DNA of 64,000 bases from Mesonia mobilis DSM 19841 (GCF_000423405.1 NZ_AUHX01000001.1:124001-188000); one strand, 5' to 3'. Positions 44,048-52,372 are shown, counted from the first letter of the stretch. Made by a program: numbers and translations. Notes: a model not told the origin generated them from the sequence alone.

Positions 44048-45067
44048 ATGTTAACCGTAGTTTTATTCTTTCTATTTTTCTCGTTGTTTCTCTATGTATT
44101 ACTAGCAGGAGCAGATTTTGGCGGCGGAATTATCGAATTATTTTCTTCTCCTAAAAATCAAGAGAAAACCAAGCAAACCATTTATCGTGTGATGGGACCC
44201 ATTTGGGAAGCCAATCACATTTGGATCATTATTTTAATCGTGATCTTATGGATAGGATTTCCGCAGTATTTCAACATTTTTGTAGTGTATTTACATATCC
44301 CGATTACCTTGATGTTATTGGGAATTACAATTCGTGGTCTAGCCTTTATTTTTAGACATTACGATGCCGTAAAAGGGCGTTCGCAAGGTTCTTATAATGC
44401 GTTATTTAAATTAGGAAGTATCTTGAGTCCGCTGTTTTTGGGAGTGATCTTTGGTGGTTTAGTAGGAGGGAACATTAATTTATTTTCTGAAAATCCTAAC
44501 CTTAGTTTTAAAGAAATTTATATCGACGGTTGGTTCAATGTTTTTTCGGTATTGATCGGTGTTTTTTATATCGCGCTTTGTGCGTTTATCGCTTCTAATT
44601 TTTTAATTGGCGAGGCAGATGATGAAGATGAATTAAACTTATACCGAAAAAAAGCAAGTTACTCTACCATTATTTTAGTTTTCATAGGTTTAGTGATTTT
44701 AGCTTATGGTTATTTTAATGAGATTGATTTTGTGATCGATTTTATAGAAAACAAATATTCGATCGTTGCCGTTGCCATTTCCGGGATTGTATTAATTCCA
44801 CTTTGGAAGATGATTAAATTAAAGCGAAAAGCTTGGGCAAGAATTTTAGCCGGAGTACAAGTTTTATTAATTGTTTCTGCGGCGATGTTAGCACATTTTC
44901 CTGATGTTATAATTACTTCAACACAAGAAATTAGTATTTTAGATGGTGTTGCTCCAGATAGTGTAATTCAAGTGTTAGGGATTGCATTACTTATTGGTGG
45001 CGCTATTATTTTACCGGGACTTTATCACTTAATGAAGTCTTTTCAACTTATCAAATTATTTAAATAA
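44048..45067 (+). CDS. cydB: Cytochrome bd quinol oxidase subunit II
   Basis: The second subunit of the bd oxidase, needed for assembly and for the oxygen or proton channel. The 339 residues are very hydrophobic with about eight or nine helices. The opening includes LLAGADFGGGIIELFSS, and GPIWEANHIWIIILIVILW is the family signature. The stop shares one base with the start of the DUF423 gene (TAATG), so cydA, cydB and that gene form one operon. The assembly ABC transporter CydDC is not present here. Confidence 0.96.
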   Translation: MLTVVLFFLFFSLFLYVLLAGADFGGGIIELFSSPKNQEKTKQTIYRVMGPIWEANHIWIIILIVILWIGFPQYFNIFVVYLHIPITLMLLGITIRGLAFIFRHYDAVKGRSQGSYNALFKLGSILSPLFLGVIFGGLVGGNINLFSENPNLSFKEIYIDGWFNVFSVLIGVFYIALCAFIASNFLIGEADDEDELNLYRKKASYSTIILVFIGLVILAYGYFNEIDFVIDFIENKYSIVAVAISGIVLIPLWKMIKLKRKAWARILAGVQVLLIVSAAMLAHFPDVIITSTQEISILDGVAPDSVIQVLGIALLIGGAIILPGLYHLMKSFQLIKLFK

Positions 45068-45468
45068 TGATCAAAGAAATTACCCTAATTTCCGGAGCTG
45101 TTTTCGGGATTTTAGCCATTGTTTTAGGTGCTTTTGGCGCCCATGCTTTAAAAAAAACTTTTACTGAAGAGCAATTATCAAGTTTTGAAACCGGCGTAAA
45201 ATACCAAATGTATCACGCCATTCTCCTGTTGGTGATCGGTTTAAATTTTCCCTTGGTAAATACGATCGAACATTTTATGGTATTTTTTGTGATCGCCGGA
45301 GTAATTCTCTTTTCGTTTAGTATTTACGGTTTATGTATTTCTTCCAGCAGAGGCAAGAAAATTAAAATTTTAGGTCCGATAACTCCACTCGGCGGACTTT
45401 CACTCATCATCGGTTGGATCTTGATGTTAGTCGTTTTCTTAGATTACGGATTTTATTTGGGTGCGTAA
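45067..45468 (+). CDS. DUF423 membrane protein
   Basis: A 133-residue protein with four membrane helices, family DUF423 (YgdD-like). Marks are the opening GAVFGILAIVLGAFGAHALK, then GVKYQMYHAILLL, and GPITPLGGLSLIIGWI near the end. The function is unknown. It overlaps the cydB stop by one base, which suggests a link with respiration or simple co-expression. The last Ala codon and the stop codon lie inside the end of a dispersed repeat (GCGTAA). Confidence 0.9.
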   Translation: MIKEITLISGAVFGILAIVLGAFGAHALKKTFTEEQLSSFETGVKYQMYHAILLLVIGLNFPLVNTIEHFMVFFVIAGVILFSFSIYGLCISSSRGKKIKILGPITPLGGLSLIIGWILMLVVFLDYGFYLGA

Positions 45469-45550
45469 GGGATCGAAATGGCATCCTTTTTTTGCTTTGA
45501 TAAATGGCAAAAAAAGATATAATGAAGAGCCCGACCTGTAAGGTTACGCC
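45463..45550 (-). repeat. Dispersed structured repeat, copy C
   Basis: An 88-bp element in minus orientation. The ends are GGCGTAA and TTACGCC in complement, the hairpin TTTTTTTGC / GCAAAAAAA is well kept, and GGTCGGGCT is present. Its right end supplies the final codon and stop of the DUF423 gene. Confidence 0.85.
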
Positions 45551-45552
45551 AT

Positions 45553-45592
45553 AAAAAAAGCTCCGACTAAATTACTAATCGGAGCTTTTTTT
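45553..45592. terminator. Bidirectional terminator, DUF423 gene and lipoprotein gene
   Basis: Stem GCTCCGA / TCGGAGC with a 12-nt loop, flanked by A7 and T7; it lies between converging transcripts. Confidence 0.88.
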
Positions 45593-45609
45593 ATATAAAA
45601 TCTTTAAAC

Positions 45610-45999
45610 TTATCTACTCAATTCAAGTACCTGAACGCTTTCGTTCCCATCGGTCGATTTCCAAACCTGAGTTTTAGATTTGTCGCTCACGATGATCCAG
45701 GTTTTGTTTAACGCAGATTTATCATTCTTCTTAGCGCTTTTAATTACGATATAATCTTCGTGTAATTCGTAATTAAATTCAGACTTATCGGAATAATCAT
45801 TCTGAAAAACATTGTAGTTAATATCCTTAGTTCCTTTTCCGTTTTTCTTAAAAGTGATGGTCCCGATATTTTGCGAAGTTGTATTTTGACCCTTATCGTT
45901 TATCACTTCATATTTATCAATATTCCAGGTGTTTACGATATTTGGCGAACAACTCGCTAAAGAAATAAAGGTGACTAAAAGTAAAAGTTTGCTTTTCAT
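45610..45999 (-). CDS. Small lipoprotein, lipocalin-like
   Basis: I use the ATG giving MKSKLLLLVTFISLASC (129 residues) and not the one 10 codons upstream. The lipobox LASC is clear. After it comes VNTWNIDKYEVINDKGQN and alternating beta-strand sequence (IGTITFKKNGKG, EFNYELHEDYIVI, TWIIVSDKSKTQVWKS), as in the lipocalin-like DUF families common in this phylum. The ligand and role are unknown. It ends at a bidirectional terminator. Confidence 0.8.
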   Translation of the reverse strand: MKSKLLLLVTFISLASCSPNIVNTWNIDKYEVINDKGQNTTSQNIGTITFKKNGKGTKDINYNVFQNDYSDKSEFNYELHEDYIVIKSAKKNDKSALNKTWIIVSDKSKTQVWKSTDGNESVQVLELSR

Positions 46000-46072
46000 A
46001 ATTAAATTTATTTTTAGACAAAAAAACAACTTTAATTGCTTGTAAACCCTTGATTTTGCAGAGATTTAACTT

Positions 46073-46624
46073 TTAATCGTTCAATTCTACCTGTACGCGA
46101 TATTGCTGAAGATCGTTTTGAAATTCTGCAGACGAGAAATCGATATGATGAAATTCTTCATCACGTTTACGCTTTAGTTGCGTACGTTTCATACTTTTTA
46201 AAAAGCGAAGTACACTTTTACGACGTGATAAAATTAAGCCGGGAACCTTCATACTATTTCCGTTTTTATCTTTGGCAACCATCGTAATGTAAGACGAGTT
46301 ACAGTGTTTACTTTCGCCGGTTTGTATATTTTCTGCTTCCACACGAATCCCGATCACCATCGAGCTGGTTCCCACATAATTTACCGAAGCCTTCATCGTC
46401 ACCAACTCACCAATTTCGATAGGTCTTAAAAAATCGACGGTATCGACGCTGGCTGTTACGCAATATTGTCCGCTATGTTTCGAAGCACAAGCAAACGCGA
46501 TTTGATCTAATAACGATAAAATATAACCTCCGTGAATTTTTCCGTTGAAATTAGAATGGGAGGGAAGCATCAATTCAGAAATGACCACTTCAGATTCAGA
46601 AACGTGTTTAAATTCTTTACTCAT
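46073..46624 (-). CDS. Acyl-CoA thioesterase, hotdog fold
   Basis: This enzyme hydrolyses acyl-CoA to free acid and CoA. The 183 residues have the hotdog core FNGKIHGGYILSLLDQIAFA, with the family His-Gly-Gly and the Asp, and then VDTVDFLRPIEIGELVTMKA and GTSSMVIGIRVEAENIQTGE. It matches the cytosolic acyl-CoA hydrolase group (YciA/BACH). The basic C-terminal tail (about 130-183) is longer than in YciA. A dispersed repeat begins 21 bp upstream of the start. Confidence 0.92.
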   Translation of the reverse strand: MSKEFKHVSESEVVISELMLPSHSNFNGKIHGGYILSLLDQIAFACASKHSGQYCVTASVDTVDFLRPIEIGELVTMKASVNYVGTSSMVIGIRVEAENIQTGESKHCNSSYITMVAKDKNGNSMKVPGLILSRRKSVLRFLKSMKRTQLKRKRDEEFHHIDFSSAEFQNDLQQYRVQVELND

Positions 46625-46645
46625 AATTAGTTTTAGTTGGTTTTT

Positions 46646-46735
46646 GGGCGCAACCCTAGCGGGTCGGGCTTTTCGCTATATCTTTTTTTGCCATTTACGA
46701 AAGCAAAAAAAGGATGCTGCTGCAATCCCTTGCGC
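46646..46735 (+). repeat. Dispersed structured repeat, copy B
   Basis: A 90-bp element upstream of the thioesterase gene. Ends GCGCAA / TTGCGC, hairpin ACCCTAGCGGGT, constant GGTCGGGCTTT, second hairpin CTTTTTTTGC / GCAAAAAAAG. Compared with copy A (ends GCGTTA / TAACGC) both arms changed together. It lies in the 334-bp gap 46625-46958, which otherwise holds a degenerate hairpin at 46819-46838 and a short tandem repeat. Confidence 0.85.
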
Positions 46736-46909
46736 AAGGTAAAAATAGAAGTTTGAAAGCTGAAATAAGAAAAATATAGATAGAAAATTAAAATCGTATG
46801 ATCAAGATTTTATTGGTCGCACTGAGCTTATCGAAGTGAAAACTTAGCATTACGAACAAAATCTATAAAATTAGTTTTCCATTAAAAAAGACTCCAATTT
46901 TTCTATATT

Positions 46910-46940
46910 CTACAACCTACAACCTACAACCTACGACCTA
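46910..46940. repeat. 7-bp tandem repeat
   Basis: Four copies of CTACAAC (the last CTACGAC) plus CTA, followed by looser copies. No gene or promoter uses it visibly. Copy number may vary between strains. Confidence 0.8.
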
Positions 46941-46958
46941 AAATCTACAATCGACTCA

Positions 46959-47324
46959 CTACCTCCTAAAATGTGGAGATTGCGAAAGTTCAACATCGGT
47001 CACAAAATACTTGGTATCTCCCCAAAAAATAAAAGTTCCAAAACGTTCGATGTAGGTAAGTTTTACGTATTCACCTTGATATTCTTTTAATTTTTCGATC
47101 ACTTCATCATCTTGATCTAACACCGAAAAACTAAAAATCTGAGCACCGCTAATTCCTTGGCTTATCTGTCCTTCCCAGGTTTTTACCATCACACCACGAT
47201 TACTAAATTTTATCAATTCTCCTGCGCGAGTACCTTGACTATAAGGCACAAAATATATAAATGCATAATAGGCGATGGCAAGCGCTGCAATACCTAATAA
47301 AACGTAAGCTAATATTTTTTTCAT
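46959..47324 (-). CDS. Small membrane-anchored protein, co-transcribed with rmuC
   Basis: The function is unknown. Of 121 residues, one N-terminal helix (about 4-26) anchors it, with the rest outside: GTRAGELIKFSNRGVMVKTW, then GAQIFSFSVLDQDDEVIEKL and KLTYIERFGTFIFWGDTKYF, a compact beta-rich domain. Related short proteins in this phylum may carry a 6-phosphogluconate dehydrogenase label, for which there is no support in the sequence. Its start overlaps the rmuC stop by 4 bp (ATGA). Confidence 0.8.
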   Translation of the reverse strand: MKKILAYVLLGIAALAIAYYAFIYFVPYSQGTRAGELIKFSNRGVMVKTWEGQISQGISGAQIFSFSVLDQDDEVIEKLKEYQGEYVKLTYIERFGTFIFWGDTKYFVTDVELSQSPHFRR

Positions 47325-48646
47325 GAATCAATTTCGTTAATAGATTGGTCGATTAATTTCGGGTCTATTTGTTTACTGGCTTTGGCGCCAAGTTGTTTTA
47401 ATTTTTCTACGCGTCTTACCAGATTTCCTTTTCCGGTAAGCTTTTTCATCGCTTTATCGTAACTGTTTTGAACGGTGCCAATTTGATTGCCCACTTTTTT
47501 AAATTCTTCTGTTAAATTCACAAACGAATCGTATAAAGCTCCGGCTTGGGTAGCAATTTCAATAGCATTTTGTTTCTGCTTTTCATTTTGCCACATACTA
47601 TCGATGGTTTTTAAAACCGCCAATAAAGTAGTTGGCGTTACCAAAATAATATTTTTATCGAAAGCATCGCCGTAAAGTTGCGGATATTCGTTAGAAGCCA
47701 CTGCAAATGCCGCTTCAATCGGAATAAATAACAACACAAAATCGGGACTTTCCATATCGTATAACTGATGGTAATTTTTCTTACTCAACTCTTCTACACG
47801 ATTTTTAACCGCGATAAGATGATTTTTAAGATGAAGTGGTTTCTGCGTTTCTTCAGTTTCGTTTACATAACGTTCGTAAGCATTAAGTGAAACTTTTGAG
47901 TCGATAATCATTTTTTTATCGCCCGGAAGTTCAATAATTACATCGGGCATCACACGTTTTCCTTCTTCTGTTCTAAAATTTTGCTGAACAAAATACTCAC
48001 TGTTTTTCTGTAAACCGCTTCGTTCTAACACGCGTTCTAAGACCATTTCACCCCAATTTCCCTGCATTTTGGTATCACCTTTTAAAGCTTTAGTGAGGTT
48101 GGTCGCTTCTTCGCTGATTTTTAGATTTTGCTCATTTAAAAATTGTAGCTGTTTACTTAATTCAGCATTGATCTTCACCGAATTCAAGCTGTTTTTTTCT
48201 ACTTTTTCTTCAAAAACTTTAATTTTTTCCTGAAGCGGATTCAAAATATGCTGAATATTCTCTTTATTCTGATTCGAGAATTTTTCTGAATTCTGATCGA
48301 AAATTTTATGGGCTAAATTCTCAAACTCTTTCTGAAATTTTTCTTGCAACTGTTCAACTTCTTGTTTTTGCTCTTGGTTGCGTTGCTGAAGGTTGTCGAA
48401 TTCTACATTTTTCCGCGTGAGTTCGTCTTTAAAAAAGTCTTTTTCATTCCGAAGCGAATCGCGTTCTGTTTTAACTTCTTGTAGGTTTTTTTCTGAAGTT
48501 TCCCACTGAAGTTGGTAACTCGAAACTTCACTTTCTAAGCTTTTTTGTAGTGATTGTTGCTTTAATTTTCCGAGACTTTTTCCAATAAAAATCCCTATGA
48601 AAAGCATCACTACTGCAATGATTCCAAAAATGATATATTCTGTCAT
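47321..48646 (-). CDS. rmuC: DNA recombination protein RmuC
   Basis: RmuC limits inversions at short repeats in E. coli; it has a nuclease-like fold. The 441 residues have an N-terminal membrane helix (about 4-24), a long coiled coil (about 30-190) and the RmuC domain (about 195-400) with MQGNWGEMVLERVLERSGL, VMPDVIIELPGDKKMIIDSK and VLLFIPIEAAFAVA. This is the standard layout and length. The small membrane protein gene follows with an ATGA overlap. Confidence 0.95.
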   Translation of the reverse strand: MTEYIIFGIIAVVMLFIGIFIGKSLGKLKQQSLQKSLESEVSSYQLQWETSEKNLQEVKTERDSLRNEKDFFKDELTRKNVEFDNLQQRNQEQKQEVEQLQEKFQKEFENLAHKIFDQNSEKFSNQNKENIQHILNPLQEKIKVFEEKVEKNSLNSVKINAELSKQLQFLNEQNLKISEEATNLTKALKGDTKMQGNWGEMVLERVLERSGLQKNSEYFVQQNFRTEEGKRVMPDVIIELPGDKKMIIDSKVSLNAYERYVNETEETQKPLHLKNHLIAVKNRVEELSKKNYHQLYDMESPDFVLLFIPIEAAFAVASNEYPQLYGDAFDKNIILVTPTTLLAVLKTIDSMWQNEKQKQNAIEIATQAGALYDSFVNLTEEFKKVGNQIGTVQNSYDKAMKKLTGKGNLVRRVEKLKQLGAKASKQIDPKLIDQSINEIDS

Positions 48647-48722
48647 AAAAGCCTTTTTTCAAATGTACATAAAATTACTTCAGCAAAGGTGAGATTTATT
48701 CTAACGAACTTATAGCTTGCTC

Positions 48723-48841
48723 CGTCATTCCGTGCTTGACAAGCAATTTCACATTATATTAAAGTACGAAAAAGATGATGTAATGCTGAAATCGAAGATT
48801 CAACGAAGTTAATCAACACTTCGACAAGCTCAGTGTGACAT
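48723..48841. repeat. Degenerate two-ended repeat between rmuC and the B12 transporter
   Basis: The left end CGTCATTCCGTGCTTGAC and right end CACTTCGACAAGCTCAGTG resemble dispersed repeats of related genomes. A matching right-end hairpin (CACTGAGCTTATCGAAGTG) occurs at about 46820-46838. The 221-bp gap holds nothing else. Confidence 0.55.
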
Positions 48842-48867
48842 TTTGGAATAATTCAAAATTTAATTTC

Positions 48868-49650
48868 CTACAAAACCCTAAAACTTTTACTGGCAGCGTC
48901 AAATTCAACTAAATCTTTCGGGAAAAGTTCTTGGAGCAGATTGCTTTTAATTAATTCTTCCGGAGTTTTTTGAAAGATCTTTCCTTGATTCACCAAAATA
49001 ATTTGATCACATAATTGTAACGCCAGATTAATTTCGTGCGTAGCAAATATAATCGCCTTTTCGGTTTTTCGGGTAAGTTTCTTCAAAAGTTGAAGCACAA
49101 AAATTTTATGATATAAATCTAAATGTGTGGTGGGTTCATCTAAAAAAATAAGGGGAGTTTCTTGCGCAATGGCTCTGGCTAGAAATACTTTTTGTAACTG
49201 TCCGTCGCTTAAACTCCCGCATTTACGTTGGGATTTATCGGTTATTTCTAATAATTCTAAAGCTTGTTGAACCGCTTTTCTATCTTCCGAAGATAATTGT
49301 CCTAACCAATTGGTATAAGGTTGTCTTCCTAGAGCAACTAATTCTTCGACCGAAAGATTTTGGGAGAAATGTGTTTCGGTAAGTACAATACTAATGAGTT
49401 CAGAAAGTTTTTGAACACTAATGTCTTTTAAACTTTTCTGCTGAATTAAAACTTTCCCTGAAAGCGGATCTAAATTGCCGGTCAAAGTTTTTAGAAGTGT
49501 CGATTTTCCTGAACCATTTATCCCGATAACGGCTACTAATTCCGCAGCATTTATTTCAACTGAAATTTCTTCAGCCACAATTTTATTGGCATAACCAATA
49601 GTGAGTTCTTGTGCTTGAAGAATAGGTTTTATTTCAGTTTTATTAGTCAT
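48868..49650 (-). CDS. btuD: ABC transporter ATPase for vitamin B12 (or heme/siderophore)
   Basis: This is the nucleotide-binding subunit of a FecCD-type importer. The 260 residues show Walker A GINGSGKST, the signature LSDGQLQKVFLARA and Walker B LIFLDEPTTHLD, with the switch His in IIFATHEI. The family covers B12, heme and ferric siderophores. The nearby riboswitch, BtuB and BtuG-like genes favour B12. The permease gene is 58 bp upstream on the same strand. Confidence 0.85.
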   Translation of the reverse strand: MTNKTEIKPILQAQELTIGYANKIVAEEISVEINAAELVAVIGINGSGKSTLLKTLTGNLDPLSGKVLIQQKSLKDISVQKLSELISIVLTETHFSQNLSVEELVALGRQPYTNWLGQLSSEDRKAVQQALELLEITDKSQRKCGSLSDGQLQKVFLARAIAQETPLIFLDEPTTHLDLYHKIFVLQLLKKLTRKTEKAIIFATHEINLALQLCDQIILVNQGKIFQKTPEELIKSNLLQELFPKDLVEFDAASKSFRVL

Positions 49651-49708
49651 ATCATCATTTTAAAAAGTTCCTTTCCTTATTAAGGAAAGGTGCCAAAGGC
49701 GGAAAGGT

Positions 49709-50731
49709 TTAAAAATATAATTTCTTTTTTCTCACCAATAACCAAATTACCACCGGAGCGCCAATGAGAGAGGTAATCGCGTTGATGGGCAAGGTAAGAT
49801 TACTTCCCGGAAGTTGTGCAATACTGTCGCAAATAAGCATTAAAATTGCTCCGCCTAAAGCGACCGCCGGAAACAACACTAAATGATTACTCTTGGTAAT
49901 TACCTGTCGCACCAAATGCGGAACCGCCAAACCTATAAAAGCGATAGGTCCGGCAAAAACGGTGATACTTCCGGCCAATAATCCGGTAGCGATAATTACT
50001 AAAAGTCTATTTTGTTTTAAGTTGGTTCCTAAGCTTTTGGCGTATTTTTCACCTAAAAGAAGTGCGTTTAGGTTTTTGATACAAAAAATTGAAATTATAA
50101 CTCCCGCCAACCAAAAAAAAGCGAGAATGAAAACTTCTTGCCATGCGAGATTGCCTAAGCTGCCAAACGACCAAAAAATATATTTCTGTAAAGATTCTGA
50201 TGGACTAAAATAGGAGAGTACGCTTACTACGGCCGATGTTAGACTCGCAAACATTAGTCCGATAATTAGTAGTGCCATCGTATCTTTTACTCGAAATGAA
50301 GTTGCTAAAACTGCCAGTAAAACCAAAACGCTACCTAAACTTGCAGCGATCACCAAGGTAAATTTCGAGAGAAACAAAGTCGAGAAAACTCCACCAAAAA
50401 CCGCTCCGCCTAAAATGACGATCGCGACACCTAAACTTGCGCCGCTACTTAAACCCAACACATAAGGTCCCGCTAACGGATTGCGAAATAAGGTTTGCAT
50501 TAATAATCCGCTAAGCGCTAAACCAGAACCTACTAAAACAGCGGTTATGGCTTTTGGTAAACGATAATCGAGAATAATGTATCGCCAAGTTTCTTTTTCA
50601 ACATCAGTATTAAAAAAACTTGCTAGAATATCTTTTAGCGGGATCGTCACTGAACCTAAACTAATATTGAGCATTAGTAAAACGAGCAGTAGCAGTAAAC
50701 CACTTAAAAGATATAGCGATGATTTTTGCAT
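49709..50731 (-). CDS. btuC: FecCD/BtuC-family ABC permease
   Basis: A 340-residue inner membrane permease with about ten helices. Family marks: PKAITAVLVGSGLALSGLLM, QTLFRNPLAGPYVLGLSSGA, and the coupling helix region FIGLAVPHLVRQV. It pairs with the ATPase downstream and the binding protein upstream. A 214-bp gap with a structured element separates it from the binding protein gene, so it may have lower or separate expression. Confidence 0.9.
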   Translation of the reverse strand: MQKSSLYLLSGLLLLLVLLMLNISLGSVTIPLKDILASFFNTDVEKETWRYIILDYRLPKAITAVLVGSGLALSGLLMQTLFRNPLAGPYVLGLSSGASLGVAIVILGGAVFGGVFSTLFLSKFTLVIAASLGSVLVLLAVLATSFRVKDTMALLIIGLMFASLTSAVVSVLSYFSPSESLQKYIFWSFGSLGNLAWQEVFILAFFWLAGVIISIFCIKNLNALLLGEKYAKSLGTNLKQNRLLVIIATGLLAGSITVFAGPIAFIGLAVPHLVRQVITKSNHLVLFPAVALGGAILMLICDSIAQLPGSNLTLPINAITSLIGAPVVIWLLVRKKKLYF

Positions 50732-50817
50732 TTAGCGAAGGTAAAAATTTTAGATTTTACTTTTTTCCATTGCCGAAAAAAGTAACAAAAAAGTCTAGGT
50801 TTATTTTTATTTCTTTG

Positions 50818-50907
50818 AATTGTACTGAAAACCTTTTTGCCTGCGCAAGGGAAACCGCTGCGCTAATCCCTTGCTCCACATCCTATGCTGCAATGTTTTC
50901 AACAATT
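50818..50907. repeat. Structured element inside the ABC transporter operon
   Basis: Outer arms AATTGTACTGAAAAC (50818-50832) and GTTTTCAACAATT (50895-50907) pair with a 2-nt bulge. An inner stem AAGGG / CCCTT (about 50848-50872) lies within. A separate hairpin ACTTTTTT / AAAAAAGT is at 50759-50783. Together they fill the 214-bp gap between the permease and binding-protein genes. Confidence 0.6.
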
Positions 50908-50945
50908 ACTACAGAATTAAAAAGTAGACCGATTTAAAATAGATC

Positions 50946-52088
50946 TTACTCCAAAGCTTTAAAAAAAGTGTTTTCATAATCGTTTAGCAATTCCGGATGA
51001 AAAATTTTAATGAGATCTTTTAACACAAGATCTGGGCGTTGCGGAGCTAATTCGTAATACAAAACGCCACCGGTTTCTCCTTTAACACCGGCAAAACTAT
51101 AGATTTTTTGTTGCTGAAAAGCGTTGAATTCTTGGTAATGTTCAGAAGCATTTTGCATTTGCTCGTAACTGGTAAAACTTCCCGGAGCGATCCAAAAATC
51201 GGCATTTTGAGCTTTATCAAGCACACTTTCAAAAGCGGCAGCAATACTACCATTTCCGGTGGTTTCAGCGTAAAGATAATTGGCTTTTGCATCTTTTATA
51301 AATTGCGCCTGCCAAGAATTTCCGTAGGGTAAATACCAAACATCTTTATACATCGATCCTGCTAAAACGCTAGGTTGGTTTTTGGCTTGTTGCGCTAATT
51401 TTTTTGCGGAAAGATATTCTTCTTCAATCTCATTAAAAATTTCTTCGGCTTTTTGTTCTTGGTTGTAAAATGCTCCAAAAAATTTAATCCATTCCGCTTT
51501 TCCTAACGGATCGGTTTCTGTCCAATCGCCATTGTAAACCACCGGAATACCACTTTTGTTGACGGTTTCGAAGGTTTTGTTTCCGCCTTCCACAGCAAAA
51601 CCGATCACCACATCAGGATTTAGATTCAGCAACACTTCGGTATTGATATGCTCATTTTCGCCGATTTCTTCCACTTTTCCTTCTTGAATTAAATTTCTCG
51701 TTTTTTCAGAAGAAATATAATCGAGATGCGGAAAACCAATTAAGGTATTTTCTTGTCCTAAACTTTCTAAAGAAGGGATGTGAGTGGTCGAAGTCACCAC
51801 AATTTTATTTATAGGAATCGTTACTTTTTGATCGAATTGAAGTGTATCTGGAAGTGTCACATTTTTTTCAGCCAAAACATAGGTAAATTCTTTTTCAGCT
51901 TTTGGCCAAGGAGAATTCACTTTTACAATTTTAAAGTCTTCAAAGTTGGTGATGCTAAAACCTTCTGCGTAAGAAATTTCAACAGTTTCAGCCTTAACAT
52001 GAGTTGAAGTTTTAGAAGAGGTGTTTTTCGATTGTTCTTTACAATTAAACAGTAAAATTAATGCAAAAAGGAAGCCTATTTTTTTCAT
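50946..52088 (-). CDS. btuF: ABC substrate-binding lipoprotein, BtuF-like
   Basis: A 380-residue lipoprotein with lipobox LFNC (Cys16). It has the two-lobe helical-backbone fold of cluster A binding proteins: KIVVTSTTHIPSLESLGQEN, LIGFPHLDYISSEKTRNLIQ, then LNLNPDVVIGFAV, and LAPQRPDLVLKDLIKIFHPE at the end. E. coli BtuF is about 265 residues; members in this phylum are longer at the N-terminus. It is divergent from the riboswitch-controlled btuB. B12 is the best guess from context; heme or siderophore cannot be excluded. Confidence 0.85.
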   Translation of the reverse strand: MKKIGFLFALILLFNCKEQSKNTSSKTSTHVKAETVEISYAEGFSITNFEDFKIVKVNSPWPKAEKEFTYVLAEKNVTLPDTLQFDQKVTIPINKIVVTSTTHIPSLESLGQENTLIGFPHLDYISSEKTRNLIQEGKVEEIGENEHINTEVLLNLNPDVVIGFAVEGGNKTFETVNKSGIPVVYNGDWTETDPLGKAEWIKFFGAFYNQEQKAEEIFNEIEEEYLSAKKLAQQAKNQPSVLAGSMYKDVWYLPYGNSWQAQFIKDAKANYLYAETTGNGSIAAAFESVLDKAQNADFWIAPGSFTSYEQMQNASEHYQEFNAFQQQKIYSFAGVKGETGGVLYYELAPQRPDLVLKDLIKIFHPELLNDYENTFFKALE

Positions 52089-52113
52089 TGGTATAAAAAT
52101 TGGTTTTCGCGCA

Positions 52114-52121
52114 CAAAAGTA
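52114..52121 (-). promoter_or_regulatory. Candidate -7 box for the ABC transporter operon
   Basis: The minus strand reads TACTTTTG, a full match to TAnnTTTG, 25 bp before the binding-protein ATG. The leader is too short to contain a riboswitch of its own. Confidence 0.55.
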
Positions 52122-52175
52122 AGATTATTTCAATTTAAGTTAGAAAATGCTGAAGAAATGTTTATTTTCGCAGCG

Positions 52176-52372
52176 AAATTGGTTGATTGCTGAAAATATT
52201 TCAGTCATCATTAAAAGGGAATCAGGTGATTCTTTGTGAAAAAACCTGAGCTGTTCCCGCAACTGTAAGCTTCGTCTGAAAAGATGCTTGTGGTAAAACT
52301 TCAAAATCCACTGTCGAAAGATGGGAAGGAAGACCACAAGACGTGAGCCAGGAGACCTGCCAGTTTGTAACT
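52176..52372 (+). ncRNA. Cobalamin riboswitch
   Basis: This is an AdoCbl/B12-sensing leader. Conserved blocks appear in order: AAAAGGGAATCAGGTG (about 52213-52228), CTGAGCTGTTCCCGCAACTG (about 52246-52265), CCACTG (about 52308), GGGAAGGAAG (about 52323), and the B12 box GACGTGAGCCAGGAGACC to TGCC (about 52340-52361). A hairpin (AGACTTT / AAAGGTCT, 52382-52402) then covers the region just before the btuB start at 52410, so ligand binding probably blocks translation initiation. A weak -7 box (TATTTTCG) lies at 52163-52170. Confidence 0.95.

Noticed and set aside
46959-47324. 6-phosphogluconate dehydrogenase
   Set aside because: 121 residues with a membrane anchor and no Rossmann motif; the real enzyme is over 450 residues.
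48868-52088. Siderophore or heme transporter as the first call
   Set aside because: The family allows it, but the riboswitch, BtuB and BtuG-like genes next door make B12 more likely; kept as an alternative.
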